Shown piece after piece: positions 16,746 through 24,778 of a DNA stretch of 64,000 bases. Location of the stretch: assembly GCF_015864575.1 (NCBI RefSeq), contig NZ_JADYWW010000001.1, positions 310,001 to 374,000 of the forward strand, read 5' to 3'. The stretch's first letter is position 1. Every line of letters begins with the position of its first letter. The stretch comes from Salinibacterium sp. SWN248 (GTDB lineage: Bacteria > Actinomycetota > Actinomycetes > Actinomycetales > Microbacteriaceae). A program made the translations under genes and the position numbers. The notes beneath the pieces are model-generated. The model did not search any database, was not told where the DNA came from, and saw only the letters and a list, made by a program, of their open reading frames with translations.

Positions 16746-16970
16746 CTCGCCGAAATTTCACAGACGAAAGGACTGAGTACAAAATAGTGCACTGTCCGGG
16801 AGCGACCAGAACACCGGAGGAGTCCCATGCTTCGCGAGCATGGAGCCTCACTTTCCTAGGGTTTCGAGACGATCCGCCTAGCGGAAGGGCGAGATCTGCA
16901 AATTGCGTGCTCTTTCGCCGCCTCGGTTCGGTTGCGAGACTCAGATTTGAGCTGGAAGAGCATCTTGGCA

Positions 16971-18371
16971 TCACCATGAGCGATGGGGGAACCTGCCGAG
17001 AACAAGGGCTGATCGGTCAAGTGCATCCTCATGAATGCCCATTCGAGCCAGTATGAGCAGCGTCAGGATGGCTCGGGTTTGGGCATTGATCGTCTTAAGG
17101 TCTTCGCCTGAGTCACCGCGGCGAGGTACGTGTGCTCCAGTGTGTGCGAGCTTATTGCGCACACGCTTGAAAAGCTTTATCCAGTCCGCTCGGTTGATTT
17201 CAAGATGTTCCATTCGTGTTGAGCCGATAGCTTCGACAAGCTCTTGAAGTCTGGTGTCGAGCGTAGGGCGGTTTTCTTGAAATTTCTCATAGAGGAATTC
17301 ACGGAATGGGGCAAAATCCGCTCCAGGAAAAGCCACTTTGACTCTGGCCCTATTCTCATTGAGGAATTCTGGGGGAAAGCGTTGATCGCTTGACCCCACG
17401 CTCGAGTGGATATTCTCTGTGGCGGCTAACGCCGACGCGGTGGATTGCTCTCGTAGCCCTCTGTTGAGATGGAGATATGTTGTTATGACTTGAGGTGCAG
17501 GAAACTCTTCGTCCAACAATTTCCACCAGCTTTCAACTAGTTCCCCAAACTGCTGCTGGTCGGGTGTGACGATCATCTGACAGGCTCCGAGCCTCCTCAC
17601 AGTACGCTCTCGAAAAGTATCCCGAAGGTACACGGGGTAAAGGTGCGTCGGATCTGTACCCATCCACTCTCCGAGAAGTGGAGCCCCAGACTGGTAGCAA
17701 AAGGTTAGAAGGGCTTGAAAGTCTTGGAGAAGCAACTCATGGAACTGCGCCGGAGCGGGCGGCTGCACGGCGAATACGACACGAGCATCCTGATCTCGAT
17801 GGTTGATCATCGCACCGCTTTGGAGTCGCTCGTTCGTTTCGACGCGGCTAGGGTATTCGAGCGTTACGGTGACCGTGTAAGGCACATCGAACATGTCTTG
17901 GTAGGGGCTATTCAAAGTTGCGACCGTGTGGTGGGGCAAATCTCCATCAGCGGTTCCTTCAGGAACGGGCTGTCGGAACCTGCTCCAAACCCCAAGGTCG
18001 TGGAACGAAACGGCTGAATATCGAAAACAAGCAGCGGCGTCTTCGTCAAGGTGCGCACCCACGATTACATGTGTGTAATTTCGGACATGGTCCGTCCCGT
18101 TGCTTGCGTGCTCGAGGTAGCCGCTTGCGCGATCCCAAAGTGTGACCTGTTTCGCTCCCTCCTCGCCATCGACTGAGCCGTGAATTGTGGACGCATCCCC
18201 GAAAGCGAACACTGCCTGCCCGATGGGTGGGGCCGTCACAGTTAGGCGACCTAACCCTCGTTCGACCGAGAGAACTCCTGGGTAGCAAAGGGCGGGGCTG
18301 CCCTTGGGCCACCAATTGCCGGTAAATGAAGTATTAGGAGTCCAGTCCGGAAGAAGGCGAGGCGTGATCAT
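16971..18371 (-). CDS. apeA-like: ApeA-like HEPN anti-phage protein
   Basis: This is a 466-residue protein. The N-terminal ~200 residues are beta-rich (GNWWPKGSPALCYPGVLSVE, then GRLTVTAPP), like the ApeA N-terminal domain. The central part has aromatic/Leu-rich helices (LLLQDFQALLTFCYQSGAP). The C-terminal ~120 residues form a HEPN-type helical bundle with RNKLAH at 405-410, the RX4H motif of HEPN ribonucleases, followed by TRAILTLLILARMGI. ApeA of E. coli is a HEPN abortive-infection protein. Base composition and word use differ from the flanks, and the gene lies in the island, consistent with transfer. I assign it from fold-level resemblance, so orthology to ApeA is likely but untested. 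Confidence 0.75.
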   Translation of the reverse strand: MITPRLLPDWTPNTSFTGNWWPKGSPALCYPGVLSVERGLGRLTVTAPPIGQAVFAFGDASTIHGSVDGEEGAKQVTLWDRASGYLEHASNGTDHVRNYTHVIVGAHLDEDAAACFRYSAVSFHDLGVWSRFRQPVPEGTADGDLPHHTVATLNSPYQDMFDVPYTVTVTLEYPSRVETNERLQSGAMINHRDQDARVVFAVQPPAPAQFHELLLQDFQALLTFCYQSGAPLLGEWMGTDPTHLYPVYLRDTFRERTVRRLGACQMIVTPDQQQFGELVESWWKLLDEEFPAPQVITTYLHLNRGLREQSTASALAATENIHSSVGSSDQRFPPEFLNENRARVKVAFPGADFAPFREFLYEKFQENRPTLDTRLQELVEAIGSTRMEHLEINRADWIKLFKRVRNKLAHTGAHVPRRGDSGEDLKTINAQTRAILTLLILARMGIHEDALDRSALVLGRFPHRSW

Positions 18372-18927
18372 GCAGCCAGTCTCTCAGCAGGTGGCCTTTA
18401 GGGCTAAGAATCAGACGCGATAGGCGTTCGAATAGTTCACCTGTTGTATTGAGGCCGATTCTTCGGGAATCGCTGTTAGGGCGGGTACGCTGTGCTGTCC
18501 CGGCAAATTGCTGCTCTCGTGACATTCGAACAGACGCCGCCTCCAGAACTTCAGCGGGCGGGCAACGATCCTACGTGTAAGACCAACTGCGCTCGAACGG
18601 TTCTCGGCATGCACGCACGGACCCACGCCGAGGGGCAAATGCAGGCGGGGTTCGTCTCTCAGGGCCGACTTGGCATGCTCCAGATCGGGATCCCCAACTG
18701 GCATCACTTCTAGCCGAGATCGGGAGCTCGGGATGTCTCGGTCTTTTGAGTTTCGAGCACCCTATAAAGAGTGTCCGGATCTGAATCTTGAAAGGGCTCC
18801 TTAGATGGCGCTACAAGACGATGTCAGCAATTACAGGTGCTGCTTTCGCTGCACGTTTACGGCATGCCCAGAAACAACTGTCGGCACCCACCGACGAGGA
18901 TGGATGCCAACAGTCTGAGGGTGAGGA
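18372..18927. other. Gene-poor right part of the island
   Basis: No recognisable gene. A reading frame on the minus strand (18525-18334, 63 residues, with NTTGELFERLSRLILSPKGH) looks protein-like and would overlap the ApeA-like start by 38 bp, but it has no good ribosome site and no family I know. Longer frames on either strand here are rich in unusual residues and look like chance. Confidence 0.4.
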
Positions 18928-18963
18928 CTAGCGGCCGAGCCAGCCGCCATCCACGTTGAGGAT
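18928..18963. repeat. Direct repeat, right boundary of island (kduD 3' end)
   Basis: The last 36 bp of the intact kduD-like gene, repeated at 14457-14492 with one mismatch and the same orientation. Confidence 0.75.
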
Positions 18964-19686
18964 TGCGCCCGAGACGTAGTCGGAGGAGCGCGAGGCGAGG
19001 AACACGGTGGCACCCGCGAGGTCGCTGCCGACGCCCCAGCGACCGGCGGGGATGCGGTCGAGGATTGCCTTCGAGCGGTCGGGGTCGTCTTGCAACGCCT
19101 GGGTGTTGTCGGTCGCGATGTAGCCGGGGGCGATCGCGTTCACGGTGATGCCCTTGCCGGCCCACTCGTTCGAGAGTGCTTTCGTGAGACCGGCGATGCC
19201 CGACTTTGCTGCCGTGTAACCGGGAACGTTGATGCCGCCCTGGAAGCTGAGCAGCGATGCCGTGAAGATGATCTTGCCGCGACCGCGCTCGATCATCGAG
19301 CGAGCGATGGCCTGCGTGAGGGTGAACTGACTCGACAGGTTCACCTGAATGACCCGATCCCACAGCTCGGTGGGGTGGTCGACGGCGGGGGCGCGCTCGA
19401 TGGTTCCGGCATTGTTGACGAGAATGTCCACATTGCGGGTCGAGAGAGTCTCGCCCAGAGCGGCTACGGCATCCGGGTCGGCGAAGTCACACGCGATACC
19501 TTCGAAAGTGCGGCCGTACGAGGTGACTGCCTTTTCGATGTCGCTGCCCGAAGCTTCGATCGTGGCGCTGACGCCGATGATGTTCGCGCCGGCGGCGGCG
19601 AGTGCCTCGGCCATGGCGAAGCCGATTCCGCGACGGGCGCCGGTGACGACCGCGGTGGTTCCGGTGAGGTCAAACATGCCGTTCAT
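18928..19686 (-). CDS. kduD-like: KduD-like SDR, 2-keto-3-deoxy-acid-sugar dehydrogenase
   Basis: This is a 252-residue classical SDR. It contains TGxxxGIG in TAVVTGARRGIGFAMA, ILVNNAGTIERAPA, a catalytic Ser in TASLLSFQGG, YTAAK (Tyr and Lys present), VNAIAPGYIATDNTQAL and a C-terminal NVDGGWLGR. This set is characteristic of the KduD/2-deoxy-D-gluconate 3-dehydrogenase group, to which 2-keto-3-deoxy-L-fuconate dehydrogenases also belong. In this locus the latter step, NAD-dependent oxidation after L-fuconate dehydratase, fits best. Start 19686 is preferred because AGAAAGG lies 7 bp upstream; a GTG at 19713 overlapping the previous stop is an alternative. It is second in an operon with the Zn-dehydrogenase, behind the LacI-type operator at 20847. 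Confidence 0.88.
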   Translation of the reverse strand: MNGMFDLTGTTAVVTGARRGIGFAMAEALAAAGANIIGVSATIEASGSDIEKAVTSYGRTFEGIACDFADPDAVAALGETLSTRNVDILVNNAGTIERAPAVDHPTELWDRVIQVNLSSQFTLTQAIARSMIERGRGKIIFTASLLSFQGGINVPGYTAAKSGIAGLTKALSNEWAGKGITVNAIAPGYIATDNTQALQDDPDRSKAILDRIPAGRWGVGSDLAGATVFLASRSSDYVSGAILNVDGGWLGR

Positions 19687-19709
19687 GGGGTTGCCTTTCT
19701 CTGCCGTGC

Positions 19710-20732
19710 TCACTTTTGGCCCGCGACATCCACGAGAATTTTCATTGCTTTACCGGCGGCAAGGTCAGCAAAAGCTTCGCTGGTTTGTGAGAGCGGCACA
19801 ATGCGCGTGATCAACAGATCGGCCGGGATGACGCCGCCATCAAGCAGTTCGATCGCCTTTTCGAAGTCGGTGCGCTGGTAGACGCGCGCTCCCATAATCG
19901 TGAGTTCGCGCCAGAAGACGCGCTGCAGGTTGATCTCGCGCGGCGTGGGGTGGATGGCGACAACCACGAGAGTTCCGCGCACCTTCGCGAGGTCGGTCGC
20001 GCCGAGCACGGCGGCCGCAGCACCCGAAACTTCGAAGACAACGTCGGCTCCGGCGTCCCCGGTCCACTCGTTGACCCAGGCGACCTGATCAACTTCGAGG
20101 GGGCTGAGGGTTGTGAAGCCGAGGGCGTCGATCTGAGCACGGCGGGCAGCATCGATTTCGATGACGGCAACCTCAGCGCCAAATTCGCGGGCGACGGAGG
20201 CGATGAGAACACCGATGGGGCCGCCACCGATAATCACGGCCTTGTCGCCGGGCTTGAGGCCCGAACGGCGCACATCGTGCACGGCAACAGCGGTGGGTTC
20301 GACGAGTGCGGCGTGATCGAGGCGCAGCTCGGGCGGCAACGCAACGAGCGTTTCGGCGGGAACGTTCCATTTGCCCTGCAGGGCGCCGGGGGAGTCGATG
20401 CCGATGAAGTCGAGGTTCTGGCAAATGTGCTGGTTGCCGGCGAGGCAGGCGGGGCAGGTGTTGTCCCACCAGAGCGGCATGACCGTGACGTGGTCGCCGA
20501 CGTTCCAGCCGTCAACGCCATTGCCGAGAGCGGAAATGGTGCCGCTCATCTCGTGACCGAAGGTCAAAGGCAACTGCACGCGGGCATCCATATTGCCGTG
20601 CAGGATGTGCATATCGGTGCCGCACAGCCCGTTGTAGGCGACCGCAATTTGAACTTCGCCGGCGGCCGGAGGCTTCGGTTCGTACTCTTTGACCTCAAGG
20701 CGTTGCTCGCCTACATAACTCACGCTCAGCAC
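19710..20732 (-). CDS. Zinc-dependent MDR dehydrogenase (sorbitol/threonine-DH type)
   Basis: This is a 340-residue medium-chain dehydrogenase. Catalytic Zn ligands are Cys37 in YNGLCGTDMH, His and Glu in FGHEMSG, and a later Glu in LVEPTAVAVHDV. The structural Zn site has Cys residues at CPACLAGNQHIC, apparently only three of the usual four. The Rossmann motif is AVIIGGGPIGVLIA. It oxidises a secondary alcohol of a sugar or acid, or an aldehyde/diol such as lactaldehyde or propanediol, with NAD. It is first in the minus-strand operon with the KduD-like gene and divergent from the CoA-transferase operon, with the shared operator between them. Which step it takes in the pathway is unclear. Confidence 0.88.
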   Translation of the reverse strand: MLSVSYVGEQRLEVKEYEPKPPAAGEVQIAVAYNGLCGTDMHILHGNMDARVQLPLTFGHEMSGTISALGNGVDGWNVGDHVTVMPLWWDNTCPACLAGNQHICQNLDFIGIDSPGALQGKWNVPAETLVALPPELRLDHAALVEPTAVAVHDVRRSGLKPGDKAVIIGGGPIGVLIASVAREFGAEVAVIEIDAARRAQIDALGFTTLSPLEVDQVAWVNEWTGDAGADVVFEVSGAAAAVLGATDLAKVRGTLVVVAIHPTPREINLQRVFWRELTIMGARVYQRTDFEKAIELLDGGVIPADLLITRIVPLSQTSEAFADLAAGKAMKILVDVAGQK

Positions 20733-20846
20733 TGGTGCGCTCCTTTGCGATTAGTGGTGCGCCCAGGTCGAGTGTGAGCCGGATGCCGGAATGCGGCCCG
20801 TCTGAAGCACTGTTTCCCTTGCGCCTATTTCTGCGTCATACTAGCA

Positions 20847-20864
20847 TGATCAAACGATTGTTCA
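20847..20864. promoter_or_regulatory. LacI-type operator, copy 1
   Basis: TGATCAAACGATTGTTCA is an inverted repeat TGATCAA-N4-TTGNTCA with a central CG, as in LacI/PurR-family operators. It lies in the divergent region between the Zn-dehydrogenase/KduD operon and the CoA-transferase operon. Near-identical sites are at 30146 and 32996. Confidence 0.75.
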
Positions 20865-20891
20865 CGAGTATCTACAGAAGGCTGAACAGCA

Positions 20892-22136
20892 ATGACTGAC
20901 CACCACGGCGCACCAACGGAGTCTGCGCCACTGGACCGCCCCCTCGAGGGAATCCTTGTTCTGGACTTCAGCCAATTCTTGGCCGGACCAGTCGCAGCGA
21001 TGCGTCTCGCCGACCTCGGAGCCCGCGTCATCAAGATCGAACGCCCCGGCACGGGAGACATCGGTCGCACCCTCGCTTTCGCCGGTCGCGAGTTCGACGG
21101 CGACACTGTTTCGTTCCACGCGATGAACCGCAACAAGGAGTCGATCACCGCTGACCTCAAGGTCGCCGACGACCTCGCCTACGTGAAAGAGCTCGTCGAA
21201 CGTGCCGACGTGATCATCCAGAATTTCCGCCCCGGCGTAATGGAGCGCATCGGGCTCGACTTTGAATCCGTGCGCGCCATCAACCCCGGCATCGTCTACG
21301 CCAGCGCGACCGGCTACGGCGAAGAGGGCCCGTGGAAAGATCGCCCGGGGCAAGACCTGCTCGCTCAGTCGATGTCGGGCATCCCGTGGCTCAACGGCTC
21401 CAAGACCGACGGCCCCGTGCCGGTCGGGCTCTCGATCGCCGACCACCTGATGAGCTGCCACATCGCCCAGGGAGTCACCGCGCTTCTCGTGCGCAAGTTC
21501 CGCACCGGCAAGGGCGGCCTCGTGCAGACCAGCCTGCTCGAAGCGATGCTCGACCTGCAGTTCGAGCTGCTGAGCACCAAGCTCAACGACGACAGCATCA
21601 CGGTGCAGCGCCACGGCGAGCACTCGGCTCATGCCTTCTTGGCGGCGCCCTACGGCACGTATCCCACCACTGATGGTTACATCGCCATGGCCATGAATCC
21701 ACTGCCGAAACTGGGCGACCTGCTCGGCATTGCAGAACTCAGCGCCATGCTCGACCCGCAGCTCGCCTGGGATCGCCAAGAGTATGTCGAAGAAGTTCTC
21801 GCCGCGCACTTCGCGACCGGCACCACCCAGCAGTGGCTCGACATTCTCGATGCCGGCGACGTGTGGTGCGCTCCCGTACTCACGCTCGACGAACTGCTGG
21901 CCTCAGGCGGCTTCGAAGCGATTCGGATGACGCAGCCCGTCAGCCGCGGAGGCAACGACCTGCTGACGACCCGCAGTCCCATCCGCGTTGACGGCCAAAT
22001 TCTCACGAGCACTAAAGCAGCCCCGACTCTCGGAGAAGACAACGACAGCGTGCGGGCCGAGTTCCCGTCGCGCGCTGCTGCCGCAGCCGCAGCTGCCGGC
22101 GCCGCTCCCGCCGCAACTCAGGAGGCCTCCGCATGA
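20892..22136 (+). CDS. CoA-transferase, family III (CaiB/BaiF)
   Basis: This is a 414-residue class III CoA-transferase with N-terminal GILVLDFSQFLAGPVAAMRLADLGARVIKIE, NRNKESITADLK, the ADVIIQNFRPGVMERIGLDF block and the catalytic Asp in PGQDLLAQSMSG, followed by PVPVGLSIADH. The family moves CoA between carboxylic acids through an aspartyl-CoA intermediate. The C-terminal ~20 residues are an Ala-rich low-complexity tail. It is first gene of a plus-strand operon under the operator at 20847. The next gene overlaps by 4 bp (ATGA). A CoA-transferase is not part of known L-fucose or L-rhamnose pathways, so its substrate acid is an open question. Confidence 0.9.
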   Translation: MTDHHGAPTESAPLDRPLEGILVLDFSQFLAGPVAAMRLADLGARVIKIERPGTGDIGRTLAFAGREFDGDTVSFHAMNRNKESITADLKVADDLAYVKELVERADVIIQNFRPGVMERIGLDFESVRAINPGIVYASATGYGEEGPWKDRPGQDLLAQSMSGIPWLNGSKTDGPVPVGLSIADHLMSCHIAQGVTALLVRKFRTGKGGLVQTSLLEAMLDLQFELLSTKLNDDSITVQRHGEHSAHAFLAAPYGTYPTTDGYIAMAMNPLPKLGDLLGIAELSAMLDPQLAWDRQEYVEEVLAAHFATGTTQQWLDILDAGDVWCAPVLTLDELLASGGFEAIRMTQPVSRGGNDLLTTRSPIRVDGQILTSTKAAPTLGEDNDSVRAEFPSRAAAAAAAAGAAPAATQEASA

Positions 22137-23266
22137 GCCCGACCATCGTTCGCGGAATGACGTGGGAACACGAACGCGGCTACGGCAGCGTCGTGAAGGC
22201 GGCCGAAGCGTATCGCTCGGTGGCTCCCGATGTCGAGGTGCAATGGGAGTACCGCTCACTGCAGGCTTTTGCCGACCAAGATCTGGAGAGTCTGGTTGAG
22301 CAATACGACCTGCTCGTGATCGATCATCCGCACATTCCGGTTGCGGCAGAAGACAAACTCTTCACTCCGCTGAACGGGCGCGGCTTTGACGCCGAGTTGG
22401 CCACGCTGGCAACGCAGTCGGTCGGGCGCTCGCACGAGTCGTACCAACACCTCGGCCAGCAGTGGGGCCTCGCGCTCGACGCTGCCGCGCAGGTTGCCGC
22501 GTACCGCCCCGATCTTCTTGAGGCACCGCCTCGCACCTGGCCCGAGGTGATCGCGCTCGCCGAAGAAGGCCGGGTGCTCTGGCCGTTCAAGCCGGTCGAC
22601 TCCTACTCGAGCCTCATCACGATTGCCGCAGGACTCGGCGAAGACCCGATGGCGACGTCCGGTGTTTTCCTCTCCGAAGACGTACTGACTCGTTCGATGG
22701 AGTTGCTCACGCGCTTGGCCCGCTTGGTGCCCGCTGACAACGCCGGCTTCAACCCGATTCAGGTCGCTGATGTGCTCGCCGAGAGCGACACCTTCGCGTA
22801 CTCGCCGTTGCTCTTTGGTTACACGAACTATTCGCGTGCCGGCTACCGGTCGAACCGCGTTCAGTACATCGACATCCCGAGCTCGACGCGCGGCCTTGCC
22901 GGTTCGCTGCTCGGTGGCGCTGGAATCGCAGTCTCGTCACGCAGCCAGGTCATGGATGCCGCGATCGCGCACGCCTTCTGGCTCGCCTCGGGCGACGTGC
23001 AAGAGAGCTCGTACTACGACGGTGGCGGCCAGCCCGGCAATGCGGTCGCGTGGGAAAGCGCCCGCACCAACGCCGACAGCCTCGACTTCTTCACCGGCAC
23101 GCGCGCAACGCTCGAAGGCGCCTACCTGCGCCCTCGCTTCGCGACCTACATCGAACTGCAAAATGCGGTGTCCCCGCTCGTGACCGCAGCCCTCTTGGGC
23201 GAGATCACAATTGCTGAACTACGCGAACGCCTCGATGCGGGCGTCGCAGAATGGCTGGTGCGCTGA
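22133..23266 (+). CDS. Solute-binding-protein-like protein without signal peptide
   Basis: This is a 377-residue protein with the type-II periplasmic-binding fold of sugar ABC receptors (COG1653-like): [54 protein letters not shown], and [20 protein letters not shown] near the end. The start codon overlaps the CoA-transferase stop (ATGA), and [18 protein letters not shown] leaves no room for a signal peptide or lipobox, so it should be cytoplasmic. No permease is adjacent, and the true lipoprotein receptor of the locus is encoded at 33117. Coupling to the CoA-transferase and MaoC genes suggests an enzymatic or sensing role on the same substrate. Confidence 0.82.
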   Translation: MSPTIVRGMTWEHERGYGSVVKAAEAYRSVAPDVEVQWEYRSLQAFADQDLESLVEQYDLLVIDHPHIPVAAEDKLFTPLNGRGFDAELATLATQSVGRSHESYQHLGQQWGLALDAAAQVAAYRPDLLEAPPRTWPEVIALAEEGRVLWPFKPVDSYSSLITIAAGLGEDPMATSGVFLSEDVLTRSMELLTRLARLVPADNAGFNPIQVADVLAESDTFAYSPLLFGYTNYSRAGYRSNRVQYIDIPSSTRGLAGSLLGGAGIAVSSRSQVMDAAIAHAFWLASGDVQESSYYDGGGQPGNAVAWESARTNADSLDFFTGTRATLEGAYLRPRFATYIELQNAVSPLVTAALLGEITIAELRERLDAGVAEWLVR

Positions 23267-23721
23267 TGCTCACGAAAGACCGCTGGTATGACGACCACGA
23301 GGTAGGGGAGCGTCGCGAGACCGTCGGCCGCACCATCACCGAAGCCGACATCGTGCTGCACGCTGGCCAGACCGGCGACTTCTTTCCGCACCACATGGAT
23401 GCCGAATGGATGGCGACGCAGCCCGCCGGGCAGCGCATCGCGCACGGCACGCTAATCCTCTCCGTTGCGGTGGGAATGACAGCGGGCGACATTAACCCGC
23501 AGGCGATGAGTTATGGCTATGACCGCATCCGCTTCATCCGCCCCGTTTTTATCGGCGACACCATTCGAGTGACGGCGGAGATCAACGAAATGTCGTTGCA
23601 CGCGAAGCGACCGGAGGAGGCGGGCTACCTGCACGAACTGGTGACGGTAACCAATCAACATGGTGACACCGTGATGGTGCTGACCCACCTGTATTTGGTC
23701 AATCGACGTACCAGCGAGTAG
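23266..23721 (+). CDS. MaoC-like hydratase/dehydratase
   Basis: This is a 151-residue hot-dog-fold protein of the MaoC/(R)-specific enoyl-CoA hydratase type. The catalytic segment [14 protein letters not shown] carries the Asp and His of hydratase motif 2, followed by [15 protein letters not shown] and the [20 protein letters not shown] strand typical of the family. The ATG at 23266 shares a base with the previous stop (TGATG), so translation is coupled. As the partner of a CoA-transferase it may hydrate or dehydrate an acyl-CoA derived from the deoxy sugar. The mesaconyl-CoA system is one precedent for such a pair. Confidence 0.88.
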   Translation: MLTKDRWYDDHEVGERRETVGRTITEADIVLHAGQTGDFFPHHMDAEWMATQPAGQRIAHGTLILSVAVGMTAGDINPQAMSYGYDRIRFIRPVFIGDTIRVTAEINEMSLHAKRPEEAGYLHELVTVTNQHGDTVMVLTHLYLVNRRTSE

Positions 23722-23743
23722 TTGCCCGAATACACTGGCAACC

Positions 23744-24757
23744 ATGGCTACTTTGAGTGATGTTGCAACCCGCGCCGGAGTCTCGGTGTCGGCGGTCTCG
23801 CGTGTGCTGAGCGAAAAGCCGGGCGTGCGGGTGAGCGTGGCAACCCGGCAGCGCATTCACGATGCCGCGAAAGAACTCAACTACCGGCCCAACTTCACGG
23901 CGCGGGCGCTCAAGTCATCGCGCACGCACGCGGTCGGCCTTGTCGTGCCCGGCGTCACGAACGCCATCTTCGCCGAGCTCATGCGCGGTGTCGAAGAGGA
24001 AGCCAGAACCAAGGATTACATGGTGCTGATCGCGAGCACCGAACGGTTGCCCGAGGGCGAAGAGTCCATCCCGCGCCTCATGGGCGAGGGCCGAGTCGAT
24101 GGTGTTCTCGTGCAGTTCGGCGACCACTTGAGTGGCGACGACCTGCGCACCGTGACCGACAGCGGCCTGCCCGTGATCTCCATCAACACGATCAACCCCG
24201 GCAGCGGTGGCTCGGTGCGTCTTGAAGATGAGGCCGGGATGCGCCTCGCGACCGAGCACCTCATCGAACTCGGCCACACCCGCATTGGGTATGCCGGCGG
24301 TGTGCCCACCTCGGAGTCAGGTCAGCGTCGTCTCGCCGGATTCCTCGAGGCGATGGCTGCGGCGAAGCTCACGGTCGAACCCGAACTTGTCACTGACTTT
24401 GGGTACTACCCCAAGCAGGGCGCTCAGGCTCTGGATGCGATGGCCGAGTTGTCGACCCCTCCTACCGCGGTGGTCGTGGCCAACATCAACGCTGCTCACG
24501 GTGTGCTCTCTGAGGCACGACGGTTGGGCATCCGCGTTCCCGAAGACATGTCGATCGTGGCCATGCACGACACGTGGACGGCCGAAATTGCGTGGCCGCC
24601 GCTCACGTGCGTGCGCTTGCCGCTGTATGAACTTGGCCGTGCCGCCATGGCGAGTCTGTGGGATAACATCAACTCCGGAACCGCCGAAGACCGTGTCATT
24701 GCCGATCCAGCACCGGAGCTGATCGTGCGCGAATCTACTGCGCCACCGGCGCGCTAA
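23744..24757 (+). CDS. LacI-family transcriptional regulator
   Basis: This is a 337-residue regulator. The N-terminal LacI HTH reads TLSDVATRAGVSVSAVSRVL, followed by the hinge region LNYRPNFTARALKSSRTHAVGLVVPGVTN. The periplasmic-binding-like effector domain covers ~60-330 (HLIELGHTRIGYAGG, then MSIVAMHDT). It lies 22 bp after MaoC and 21 bp before the aldose dehydrogenase, inside the operon. It is the only LacI protein in the window and so the obvious candidate to bind the three TGATCAA-type operators at 20847, 30146 and 32996. The inducer is probably a deoxy sugar or one of its acid intermediates. Confidence 0.93.
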   Translation: MATLSDVATRAGVSVSAVSRVLSEKPGVRVSVATRQRIHDAAKELNYRPNFTARALKSSRTHAVGLVVPGVTNAIFAELMRGVEEEARTKDYMVLIASTERLPEGEESIPRLMGEGRVDGVLVQFGDHLSGDDLRTVTDSGLPVISINTINPGSGGSVRLEDEAGMRLATEHLIELGHTRIGYAGGVPTSESGQRRLAGFLEAMAAAKLTVEPELVTDFGYYPKQGAQALDAMAELSTPPTAVVVANINAAHGVLSEARRLGIRVPEDMSIVAMHDTWTAEIAWPPLTCVRLPLYELGRAAMASLWDNINSGTAEDRVIADPAPELIVRESTAPPAR

Positions 24758-24778
24758 CACTCCCTGGAGACGTCAACA

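Noticed and set aside
16825-16843. Hairpin CCATGC/GCATGG after the ApeA-like gene as terminator
   Set aside because: Only a 6-bp stem and no T run on either strand.
16787-17056. 89-residue plus-strand frame in the island
   Set aside because: Overlaps the end of the ApeA-like gene, has no ribosome site and no protein-like pattern.
18411-18707. 98-residue minus-strand frame in the island gap
   Set aside because: Unusual composition, no start context, no family; treated as chance.
14457-18963. Integrated phage or transposon between the repeats
   Set aside because: No integrase, transposase, phage gene or terminal inverted repeat is visible; only the direct repeats and composition suggest mobility.
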